From contig NZ_AP017378.1 in the NCBI RefSeq assembly GCF_003966735.1, positions 1,783,501 through 1,847,500 of the forward strand: DNA of 64,000 bases, given 5' to 3'. The translations under genes were made by a program, and so were the position numbers. Position 1 is the stretch's first letter. Each line of letters opens with the position of its first letter. This document shows, piece by piece, positions 9,552-16,943 of the stretch. The DNA comes from Desulfovibrio ferrophilus. GTDB lineage: Bacteria > Desulfobacterota > Desulfovibrionia > Desulfovibrionales > Desulfovibrionaceae. The notes below the pieces were generated by a model. The model was not told the origin of the DNA and searched no databases. It worked only from the letters and a program-made list of their open reading frames with translations.

Positions 9552-10811
9552 TTAGGCCTGCTCCGCCTTGCTACGTTCGAGAACTGTGGCATAGAGTTTT
9601 TCGAGTTTCTTGCGGTCGTCGCTGATACTCCGCACGGCAGGCACATTGGAACCCAGGCGTTCAAGGAGCCCCGGCTCGCCAACGATACGGGCCAGAGCCT
9701 CAGTCAGGCCTGCAGCATCGCCCGGAGCAAACAGAAGACCATTAATCTCATGATCCACGGCTTCTTCGATGGCTGGCAACCGGGAAGCCACAACCGGCAG
9801 TCCGGCATGGAAGGCCTCGCGCACGACCAGGGAATAGCTCTCCTCGCGAGAGGGGATGATCACGGCGTCCAATCCGGCCAGAATGCCAGGGAGTTCCAGC
9901 GGCTGATACGCTCCATAGAGGTTCACACCCAGAGCTTCTGCCAGCCCCGACAGCATCTGGAACCATTCGGGCTGGATCACGGCCCCGTGCACGGACAGTT
10001 CCGCCACACCACGCGGCAGGCCCGCATAGGCCTCCAGCAAGACATCCAGCCCCTTCTTGATGGAGATGTTACCCAGATAGCCCAAGCGAATCGGCCCTGC
10101 CCCTCGGGGGATGGGTTGCTGAGGTTCAAATCCGGGAATGCCAAGAGGAGCAAGAACAATCTTGCCTTCCGGGATGCCAGCGCGGAGCAGATTCTCACGA
10201 GTGTACCAGGAGGCTGCCAGAAGGACGTCGGTTTTCGCCAGGGCTTCGGTCAGGAATGCTGTTCGCGCCCGCATGATTTTGGTCACAGCCTCATGCGGAT
10301 ACATGGCCTTCAGATTGGGTACCCGCTCCATCAGGCAAGTGGCACACAGCTCGTCACTGGGAGGACCTTCCGCACAGATCTGACCATCCCAGCGCACGAA
10401 ATGACACTGGTTGCAGCAGAACCAGGCATCGTGCACGGTCATCACAACAGGGAGCCCAGCATTGGCCATTGCCGTCAAAGCACTCCCCGTAAACCCAATG
10501 AGATGATGCACGTGCACCAACTGCGCCCCGCTGCTCACCAGATATCCAGCCAGAGCCAGACCAATTTCATCATCCATAAATCGGGCCACAAGGTCAGGCT
10601 TCACGGGCACGGAAAAAGCCGTGAATGCCACCCCTTCCACGACGTCCCTCGTCACCGTTCCTAGAGGCTCGGGACTCCGCGGATCGGGGTAGATACACTC
10701 AACGTCCCAACCAGTGCCTTGAAACTCACGGGCCAGGTTCAGGACATAGAGTTCGACTCCGGCATTTCGCCGGATGGGAGATTCATGCAGGACAAAGGCG
10801 ACGCGCTTCAC
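9552..10811 (-). CDS. Glycosyltransferase family 4 (GT-B fold)
   Basis: 419 residues from a GTG at 10811, chosen because GGGAG lies 7 bases upstream; an in-frame ATG at 10856 has no ribosome site. The N-terminus FVLHESPIRRNAGVELYVLN is the usual acceptor-side Rossmann start (glycine after the disordered loop) and the C-terminal half has IRLGYLGNISIKKGLDVLLEAY and SREESYSLVVREAFHAGLPV, the nucleotide-sugar motif with the conserved Glu residues. A cysteine cluster (CCNQCHF ... CATC) in the middle resembles that in other bacterial GT4 proteins with a zinc-binding insertion. Probably acts in surface polysaccharide or protein glycosylation; sugar unknown. A second glycosyltransferase lies upstream. 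Confidence 0.9.
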   Translation of the reverse strand: MKRVAFVLHESPIRRNAGVELYVLNLAREFQGTGWDVECIYPDPRSPEPLGTVTRDVVEGVAFTAFSVPVKPDLVARFMDDEIGLALAGYLVSSGAQLVHVHHLIGFTGSALTAMANAGLPVVMTVHDAWFCCNQCHFVRWDGQICAEGPPSDELCATCLMERVPNLKAMYPHEAVTKIMRARTAFLTEALAKTDVLLAASWYTRENLLRAGIPEGKIVLAPLGIPGFEPQQPIPRGAGPIRLGYLGNISIKKGLDVLLEAYAGLPRGVAELSVHGAVIQPEWFQMLSGLAEALGVNLYGAYQPLELPGILAGLDAVIIPSREESYSLVVREAFHAGLPVVASRLPAIEEAVDHEINGLLFAPGDAAGLTEALARIVGEPGLLERLGSNVPAVRSISDDRKKLEKLYATVLERSKAEQA

Positions 10812-10880
10812 GGTTCGCTCCCGGTTGTTATTACAAAGAATAGAGCAGCATGCCACGGCGGCATGGCGGGGACAAGAAGA

Positions 10881-11906
10881 CTACGCTGCCGGAATGTAAT
10901 CCTGCCCAAGGACAAAACCGAGCGATTCAAGATGGCTGGCTATATCCTCTCTGGCACCAACGCTGGCCACAAAGGGCAGGGCAAAGCACTCATCCGGCCC
11001 CGGAATGTCCTCGCGCGCCAACACGGGCAACCCGCGAATAATCTTGCCAATCTTGCGTGGATCCACATCGCAATAGGCCCGGATGCGCACTCCATATTCT
11101 TCCAACAAATCAGCTCGCTTGCGCGTAGTACGGCCCGAACCCATGACGATCACATCGGGATGATGCGTATTGTGCTCAGCCAGCCAACGAGCCAGATACC
11201 GTGCCTTGACCCGGTAAAACGCTTCCGGTGCGTAGCGCGGGTCCGTACGTGTAGCCCGGCTAGGCGGATCGTTCCAGATCAACAGCTCAGACGGCAACTT
11301 CTCCATGATAACGCCACGGTCCAGCCAGCGTAGCCACATCTCGTAATCCTCGGGGAAATCACCTTGCAAGGCCCCGCCGTGATCATTCACCAGATGGCGG
11401 CGAAACATGACCGAGGGATTGGCAATGGGAGCATCCACAAATCGGCCCAGAGCAATGTCATCACGACTGGTCAGAGTATTGGTCCAATCCACGTGCCGGG
11501 CATATCCAGCCTGGGCCTGTCGATCACCCCCAAACCGGATGCAACAGGCGACCAGCCCCACGTCCGGGCGCTCGCGCAGATGTGCGGCCTGGCGCGCAAG
11601 ACGTTCGGGCAGGCACTGGTCATCAGCATCCATACGCGCCACAAAATCACCCAGAGCAGCTTCGATCCCTGCGTTGAAGGCCTCGGCCACGCCTTCATGC
11701 CCGAGCAGCAAAGGGCGGACCCGTGAGTCTCTGGCCGCATAGTCGGTAATAATTTGTGCGGTATCGTCCGTTGAGCCATCGTCCACAACTAGGATCTCAA
11801 AGGATGGATGTGTCTGCGCAAGCAAACCATCCAGAGCCAAACCAATACTGGCGGCGGCGTTATACGCGGGCAGAACCACGGAGACTTCTGGAATACGGAC
11901 AGGCAT
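10881..11906 (-). CDS. Glycosyltransferase family 2 with C-terminal Rossmann-like extension
   Basis: 341 residues from the ATG at 11906, which has AGAGGA upstream; an ATG at 11939 lacks a site. The N-terminal GT-A domain shows VSVVLPAYNAAASIG, VVDDGSTDDT and the metal-binding DADDQCLP (DxD). After ~residue 240 the protein has a second domain beginning VIVMGSGRTTRKRADLLEEY and containing VRIRAYCDVDP, a nucleotide-binding-like fold often found appended to sugar-modifying enzymes. It is the upstream partner of the GT4 gene, about 70 bases apart on the same strand, so both probably build the same glycan. The acceptor is not known. Confidence 0.9.
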   Translation of the reverse strand: MPVRIPEVSVVLPAYNAAASIGLALDGLLAQTHPSFEILVVDDGSTDDTAQIITDYAARDSRVRPLLLGHEGVAEAFNAGIEAALGDFVARMDADDQCLPERLARQAAHLRERPDVGLVACCIRFGGDRQAQAGYARHVDWTNTLTSRDDIALGRFVDAPIANPSVMFRRHLVNDHGGALQGDFPEDYEMWLRWLDRGVIMEKLPSELLIWNDPPSRATRTDPRYAPEAFYRVKARYLARWLAEHNTHHPDVIVMGSGRTTRKRADLLEEYGVRIRAYCDVDPRKIGKIIRGLPVLAREDIPGPDECFALPFVASVGAREDIASHLESLGFVLGQDYIPAA

Positions 11907-11970
11907 GTTTTCCTCTTTTTGCGCTGTGGCGGCGAACAATCCTATATCGTCCAGTCACCGGAAACGCCAG

Positions 11971-12007
11971 AATGAAAAACCCCGCCAGCCTTGAGGCTGA
12001 CGGGGTC
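11971..12007 (-). terminator. Rho-independent terminator after the lipoprotein gene
   Basis: On the minus strand ACCCCGTCAGCCT and AGGCTGGCGGGGT form a 13-bp stem with a 2-base loop and one G-T pair, followed by TTTTTC. It lies 24 bases after the stop codon of the lipoprotein gene. Confidence 0.85.
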
Positions 12008-12030
12008 TGCATATCGAGAGGATCGAAGGT

Positions 12031-12411
12031 CTAGATCAACGACATCTGATTGCGGATTTCATCCAGCAAACCAGCCATTTTAAAACTGTCGATCTTGTCT
12101 TCGGAGAACAAGCGAAGTTCGGAAACGTCCAGCGTCCGATAGGAAATCGTGATGCGGATGGTGTCGCCTTCAGCGGTGAAGGTCTGAAGCACGGCCACGA
12201 GATTATCCTTCTTATCGTAGGAAATAGGCAACTCCAAAGACTCCAGTGCCTTCAGTGTTGCCGCATGAATCTCGGTAATGGTGCCGGCTTCTTCAGACAC
12301 AACCGTACCGGTAATGATATTGGAGCTCGCGCCTTCGAGCTTCGCACCACAGGCGCTCAACATAAACGCCATGGACACGGCAACCAGTGCATATGCAAGA
12401 ACTTTGCGCAT
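12031..12411 (-). CDS. Small lipoprotein, DUF3568-like
   Basis: 126 residues. Residues 1-21 are a lipoprotein signal peptide ending in the lipobox LSAC, so Cys21 would be lipidated. The mature part has one region of mixed alpha/beta character (ITEIHAATLKALESLELPI ... TIRITISYRTLDVSELRLF) resembling the DUF3568 family of small periplasmic lipoproteins. A strong AAGGGGGA site precedes the ATG. The function of the family is not known. Transcribed alone and closed by the terminator at 11971-12007. Confidence 0.7.
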   Translation of the reverse strand: MRKVLAYALVAVSMAFMLSACGAKLEGASSNIITGTVVSEEAGTITEIHAATLKALESLELPISYDKKDNLVAVLQTFTAEGDTIRITISYRTLDVSELRLFSEDKIDSFKMAGLLDEIRNQMSLI

Positions 12412-12594
12412 CGTTCCCCCCTTGAGAGATCGCAGTTTGATTATTTCACATACAGGGCTTCATTCAATGTGGATATGTGACTGCAATACATGAAAACCAC
12501 CTGCCAAGCAAGATGCTCAGTGCAAAAAAGGGGCCTCTGTACGTGGCAATGCAGTCATCACGGAGTGTCTTATGGACGCACTCCCCCAAAAGGG

Positions 12595-13491
12595 CTACTC
12601 AAGCATGTCCCGCACCCGGCAAACTCCGCAAATTTCTGCAGATGTCGGGTACCCGCAGCGCAAGCAGGGCTCCAGCGCCGGGCCTTCCTCCTGCTCCACC
12701 GCGGCAAAAGCAGGCCGCCCCTGCTTCAAAAAGTTCTCGTAGAAAGCCCTCTTGCTGCCCGGACTCTTGCTCTCCAGCATGTTCATCAATTCCTTGCGCA
12801 CCGTAAAGCTGGCTCCCTTGGAATAGGGGCACGGAGCCACATGATGATCAATGCCATTGAAGAAGCAATAGGCCGCCGTCTCGAATTCCGTCAGCCTGAA
12901 GAGCGGACGGCACTTGGAAGCAAATCCTCCGCCAGCAGGCAACACAGGCCCCTGGTCCGACAGGTACGACACATCCCAACGCAAGGTATTGGCAAACAGG
13001 CGTCCCACTTCGTCATCCAGGTTATGCCCGGTACACAAAGCAGTATAGCCTTCGTCCAGCGCAACCTTATTGAAGAAATAGCGTTTGATCTTGCCACACA
13101 TGGAACAGATGGGACGGCGAATCCTCTCCCGAACCAGGGGGATGGGTAGCCCTTCCTTCTCCATTTCCACGACTCGAAGCTCGCCGCCTACGCGTTCGCA
13201 GAACTCTTCAACCTTGGCTCTGGCTGCTGCCGAAGACACGGGGATACCCAGATCAATGTGCAGACCGGTCACATCATAGCCCTGCTTCACCAGTTCCATG
13301 AACAGAGCCAGGGAATCCTTACCACCGGACAATGCCACCAACACCTTGTCCTCCTTGGAGAACATCTTGTGCTTATGGATGGCTCGTTCGACCTGTCGAG
13401 TGAAGAACATCTGGAAACAGTCAGGACAAAAGCCACTGTGATGACTGGGCAGTGAGACCTGTGCCAGCGCCTTGCAGCGTGAACATTTCAT
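12595..13491 (-). CDS. tRNA-thiolating PP-loop enzyme, TtuA/TtcA family
   Basis: 298 residues from the ATG at 13491 (AGGGG upstream, 4 bases after the ThiS-like gene). An N-terminal zinc finger uses Cys3, Cys6, Cys22 and Cys25; a matching C-terminal finger is CLRCGYP ... CGVC. The PP-loop SGGKDS is at 55-60. The inner cysteines PICSMCGKIKR and APCPYSKG match the three ligands of the catalytic [4Fe-4S] cluster in TtuA, which makes 2-thiouridine at tRNA position 54. The two zinc fingers favour TtuA over TtcA. The neighbouring ThiS-like protein would be the sulfur carrier. Exact tRNA site is inferred. Confidence 0.88.
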   Translation of the reverse strand: MKCSRCKALAQVSLPSHHSGFCPDCFQMFFTRQVERAIHKHKMFSKEDKVLVALSGGKDSLALFMELVKQGYDVTGLHIDLGIPVSSAAARAKVEEFCERVGGELRVVEMEKEGLPIPLVRERIRRPICSMCGKIKRYFFNKVALDEGYTALCTGHNLDDEVGRLFANTLRWDVSYLSDQGPVLPAGGGFASKCRPLFRLTEFETAAYCFFNGIDHHVAPCPYSKGASFTVRKELMNMLESKSPGSKRAFYENFLKQGRPAFAAVEQEEGPALEPCLRCGYPTSAEICGVCRVRDMLE

Positions 13492-13495
13492 AGCT

Positions 13496-13708
13496 CTATC
13501 CCCTCGACACGACGGTGCGCACGACAATGTCATCACCGGTATGAATTCTGCGATCAGGGGTCAGAAGTTCATCACCCCGAATAATCAACGCATCGTTAAC
13601 GCCCAGCCCCAGCTTATTCAGCAGTTGCAAGGCAGTATTTAGTTTCGAAAACTCGAGGGTTTCCTCTTCTCTTTCCATAACCACAGTCACTGGCTTCCAA
13701 TTATTCAT
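13496..13708 (-). CDS. ThiS/MoaD-like sulfur carrier
   Basis: 70 residues from the ATG at 13708, chosen for the GAGG site ~8 bases upstream; an in-frame start at 13786 would add a 26-residue tail without family similarity. The protein has the ubiquitin-like pattern of ThiS/MoaD/TtuB: VTVVMEREEETLEF strand pair, a helix (NTALQLLNKLGL), and IHTGDDIVVRTVV near the end. It is the upstream partner of the TtuA-like gene and probably hands it activated sulfur. Unlike classic carriers it ends in Ser-Arg-Gly rather than Gly-Gly, so activation may need checking. Confidence 0.75.
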   Translation of the reverse strand: MNNWKPVTVVMEREEETLEFSKLNTALQLLNKLGLGVNDALIIRGDELLTPDRRIHTGDDIVVRTVVSRG

Positions 13709-13933
13709 AGTAAAATCCTCGGAATTGTCGTCTATCAGCACCCCGGCAGGTGATGCAAGAGGAATCTCTGTGTTTTGGGTTGCCATTTAGACGTATCCGT
13801 TCCATTATACATAGGCTTCGAAGTACTGCCCCCGACGGGCCCATCACGGGCATAGACCACGGGCTGAACTCCGCGCAAGCTAACCCTTTCCCGGCGAGCC
13901 CGCAATGTGCCCGCCGTGATGGAGGACCGGAAA

Positions 13934-14299
13934 ATGAGCCAGAGCAAGGTTCTTGTCGTTGATGATGAGAAGCACATCCGCCTGCTATACCAGGAAGAAC
14001 TGGAAGCTGAAGGATACACCGTAGCCACCTCCGATGGCAGCGAGGACATCCTTGGACTTCTGGAGCGCGAAATCCCTGATGTCGTGGTTCTGGATATCAA
14101 ACTCGGCCCCAACCTGTCCGGGCTTGATCTGCTGCAACAGATTCGCAGTCGTGAGCAGAACCTTCCGGTGATCCTGTGCACCGCCTTCGACAGCTTCCAA
14201 CATGACCTGAAGTCAATTGCAGCAGATTATTACGTGGTCAAGGCCGTGGATCTTTCGGAACTGAAATCCAAGGTTTCAGCAGCCTTGAAAAATGCCTGA
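13934..14299 (+). CDS. Single-domain response regulator (CheY-like receiver)
   Basis: 121 residues from the ATG at 13934, which follows GGAGG by 8 bases; a GTG at 13907 in frame is less likely. The receiver fold is complete: Asp10/Asp11 in VVDDE, phosphoacceptor Asp54 in VVVLDIK, Thr in VILCTAFD, and Lys in YYVVKAVD. No output domain follows. It may relay phosphate in a phosphorelay or bind a partner. No kinase is adjacent; the closest in this window is the large sensor kinase at 22-25 kb. The partner is unknown. Confidence 0.9.
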   Translation: MSQSKVLVVDDEKHIRLLYQEELEAEGYTVATSDGSEDILGLLEREIPDVVVLDIKLGPNLSGLDLLQQIRSREQNLPVILCTAFDSFQHDLKSIAADYYVVKAVDLSELKSKVSAALKNA

Positions 14300-14480
14300 C
14301 CCAAGCGCGGAATTCCATCTGCCCTGTTCCACGACAGGGGCACTGAGCCTGTTGCCAAAGTGCATTCCCAAGGCAGAGGTTCCGCTTGTCTATATTTGTG
14401 TCATATCGGCCACAGGCTTCGCCCCGACCAATCGACCGCAACTTGCCCGGCCCCCGCGCATGTGATAATCCGCAAACCCC

Positions 14481-15128
14481 ATGTTCGACATATCTGAAAG
14501 CATCATCCGCATCAGCATCCTGGCTGTTCCCTTCATGTTGGCAGTTACCTGCCATGAAGTGGCCCATGGGCTGACCTCATACTGGTTCGGGGACCCCACT
14601 GCAAAAATGATGGGACGCCTCACGCTGAACCCCATCAAGCATCTGGACCCCATGGGCTCGCTGGTCTTCATCCTCACAGCCATGACTGGCGGCTTCATCA
14701 TCGGCTGGGCCAAACCCGTGCCCATCAACCCGCGATACTACAAAAACACTCGCCTCGGGATCATCGTGGTCTCGGCCGCCGGAGCCTTTGTAAACTTCGT
14801 GCTGGCGGGGCTCTTCCTGATCGGGTTCAAATTTCTGCAAGCCAACCCGCCGCTGGCCGACAGTACCATGGCGTTCTTCTTTGAACCCACGTATCTGATC
14901 TGCCAATTCGGGGTGATCATCAACGTCATTCTGGGCGTTTTCAATCTGCTGCCCATCCCGCCCCTTGACGGCAGCAAGATTCTGGCGGAACTTCTGCCAC
15001 CGGATCTGGCCTTCAAGTACCTGCAACTCGAACGCTACGGATTCATCATCCTGATCGTCCTTGTGATGAGCGGTGGCCTGCGCTTTGTTTTCAATCCCGT
15101 CTGGCAACTGCTGATGACGATCCTGTAA
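14481..15128 (+). CDS. Site-2 protease family membrane protein (peptidase M50)
   Basis: 215 residues, with several membrane helices. The zinc-binding HEVAHG motif is at residues 25-30, inside the first helix, and the second metal motif NLLPIPPLDGSK is near 156-167 with the Asp that completes the site. These are the two signatures of the compact bacterial M50B (YwhC-like) group without PDZ domain. Such proteins cleave transmembrane substrates. The gene is followed after 20 bases by trpS, a pairing seen in many deltaproteobacteria; probably co-transcribed. Confidence 0.9.
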   Translation: MFDISESIIRISILAVPFMLAVTCHEVAHGLTSYWFGDPTAKMMGRLTLNPIKHLDPMGSLVFILTAMTGGFIIGWAKPVPINPRYYKNTRLGIIVVSAAGAFVNFVLAGLFLIGFKFLQANPPLADSTMAFFFEPTYLICQFGVIINVILGVFNLLPIPPLDGSKILAELLPPDLAFKYLQLERYGFIILIVLVMSGGLRFVFNPVWQLLMTIL

Positions 15129-15148
15129 CCCTTTCCCTGGACAAGACC

Positions 15149-16153
15149 ATGACTGCAAACAATCGCATCGTCTCCGGCATGCGGCCCACGGGCCCGCTGC
15201 ACCTCGGCCACCATTTCGGCGTGCTCGCCAACTGGCTTAAACTCCAGGAAGAATACGACTGTTATTTTTTCGTGGCTGACTGGCACGCCATGACCAGCGA
15301 ATATTCAAATCCCAAACGTATCAAGCAGTTCGTGCCCGAACTGGCCAAGGACTGGCTTGCCGCCGGGTTGGATCCCAATAAATGCGTGATCTACCAGCAG
15401 TCCCAGATCAAGGAAATCGCGGAGCTGCATTTGCTGTTGTCCATGATTACGCCTCTGGGCTGGCTGGAACGCTGCCCCACCTACAAGGACATGAAGGAGC
15501 AACTGGCCGCCAAGGACCTGAATACATACGGTTTCCTGGGCTACCCGGTATTGATGACCACTGACATCATCATGTTCCGTCCCGGAGCCGTGCCCGTGGG
15601 TGAAGATCAGTTGCCGCATCTGGAGCTGAACCGCGAGATCGCACGCCGCTTCAACTACCTGAACTGTCCCGAGGACAAGCCCTTCTTCCCCGAGGCTCAG
15701 GCCATGCTGACCAAGGAATCCAAACTGCCCGGCTTGGACGGTCGCAAGATGTCCAAGAGCTACGGCAACTCCATCGCCCTTGGCGAGGACATGGACTCCG
15801 TCCGCAAGAAGGTCATGAGCATGCTCACGGACACAAACCGCATGCGCAAGACCGACCCCGGCGATCCGGGCATCTGCAACCTGTTCCCGTACCACAAGAT
15901 CATGACCGATGCCGGGCACCTGCCCGAGATCGAAAAGGGCTGCCGCGACGCCTCCTGGGGCTGCGTGGATTGCAAACGCCTCCTCATGGAGTCCATGGAG
16001 CGCTTCCTGACCCCCATCCACGAGCGCCGCGCCCAGTACGACAAGGACCCGGACCTGCTCTGGGACGTGCTGAATCAGGGCAATGCCAAAGCCCGCGCCG
16101 CAGCGCAGGAAACCATGGCATCCGTGCGCGAGCTCATCGGCTTCGACTTCTAA
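15149..16153 (+). CDS. trpS: Tryptophanyl-tRNA synthetase
   Basis: 334 residues, the normal length of bacterial TrpRS. The class I signatures are present: SGMRPTGPLHLGHHFG (HIGH-type) at the start and GRKMSKSYGN near residue 195 (KMSKS). It charges tRNA-Trp in the cytoplasm. Between them, the VGEDQLPHLELNREIARRFN stretch is typical of the family. The gene follows the site-2 protease closely and ends in a strong terminator. Confidence 0.97.
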   Translation: MTANNRIVSGMRPTGPLHLGHHFGVLANWLKLQEEYDCYFFVADWHAMTSEYSNPKRIKQFVPELAKDWLAAGLDPNKCVIYQQSQIKEIAELHLLLSMITPLGWLERCPTYKDMKEQLAAKDLNTYGFLGYPVLMTTDIIMFRPGAVPVGEDQLPHLELNREIARRFNYLNCPEDKPFFPEAQAMLTKESKLPGLDGRKMSKSYGNSIALGEDMDSVRKKVMSMLTDTNRMRKTDPGDPGICNLFPYHKIMTDAGHLPEIEKGCRDASWGCVDCKRLLMESMERFLTPIHERRAQYDKDPDLLWDVLNQGNAKARAAAQETMASVRELIGFDF

Positions 16154-16176
16154 GACCGCTTAACAAATCTCATTTA

Positions 16177-16214
16177 TCGGGCCGGGCTTCACGAGAAGTC
16201 CGGCCCGATTTTTT
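16177..16214 (+). terminator. Rho-independent terminator after trpS
   Basis: ATCGGGCCGG and CCGGCCCGAT pair around a short loop, followed by a T run (TTTTTT). It lies about 24 bases after the trpS stop codon. Confidence 0.9.
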
Positions 16215-16255
16215 GATTCTGGTACAGGCGGTCCGGGTTGTGGTAAAACAGCCTC

Positions 16256-16906
16256 ATGCAGATTTCCGTACGCAAACTCATCCTGGAGCTACTGACCCTG
16301 CCGCTGTTGGCGGTGACTTCCATGCCGGACCGAGCCCTGGCCCTGGAACCCGCCGGGACCGTAACCCGTATCCAGGGGGCTGCCTTCGTTCAAGGGCAGG
16401 AGAGACAACGGGTTCTGAGTCTTGAGGCCTCCGTATTCGAGGGCGACGTCATCAACACAGGGCCTAGGGCCAGGGTGGAATTGGTCATGGTTGACGGCAC
16501 GGTCCTGGTCCTGTCGAACAGCACAGACTTCCGTATTGAAGGCTATGAATACACCCCGAACAACTCAACCGGACGCGCACTATTCAAGCTTGCCTCCGGT
16601 GCCTTCCGGGCCGTGACCGGGGAGTTGACCAAGGTTGCTAGACCAGATTTCATGATCCAGACACCGCTGGCCAACATTGGCATCCGGGGAACGGATTTCT
16701 GGGGCGGTTTCCTGAACGGAACCGTGCTGGATGTCCTGCTCATCTCCGGACGCGAGGTGCGTATCGAAAATAAATCGGGGTTTACCACACTGACCGAGCC
16801 GGGCCAGGGGGTCACCATCCTCGGCCCCTTCCGCGCGCCTCTGCCACCCAAATTCTGGCCCAAGAAAAAAGTCGATCGCGCCTTGGCAACCATCGATTTC
16901 GACTAA
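16256..16906 (+). CDS. FecR-domain secreted protein
   Basis: 216 residues. An N-terminal signal segment (LILELLTLPLLAVTSM, end near residue 30) leads into a FecR domain: AGTVTRIQGAAFVQGQ, VFEGDVINTGPRARVEL, DGTVLVLS and, later, TPLANIGIRGTDFWGG, the usual FecR-domain order. There is no transmembrane helix or TonB-receptor partner, so it is not the FecR anti-sigma factor itself; stand-alone FecR proteins of this type are found in the periplasm or outside the cell and are mostly uncharacterised. It faces comEC tail to tail. Confidence 0.8.
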   Translation: MQISVRKLILELLTLPLLAVTSMPDRALALEPAGTVTRIQGAAFVQGQERQRVLSLEASVFEGDVINTGPRARVELVMVDGTVLVLSNSTDFRIEGYEYTPNNSTGRALFKLASGAFRAVTGELTKVARPDFMIQTPLANIGIRGTDFWGGFLNGTVLDVLLISGREVRIENKSGFTTLTEPGQGVTILGPFRAPLPPKFWPKKKVDRALATIDFD

Positions 16907-16943
16907 TCGCACCCCGCCAGATTCGCTCTCACCTCCATGGTCA

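Noticed and set aside
9540-9567. GGCGGAG/CTCCGCC hairpin after the chemoreceptor as a terminator
   Set aside because: No T run follows on either strand, and half of it is coding sequence of the glycosyltransferase.
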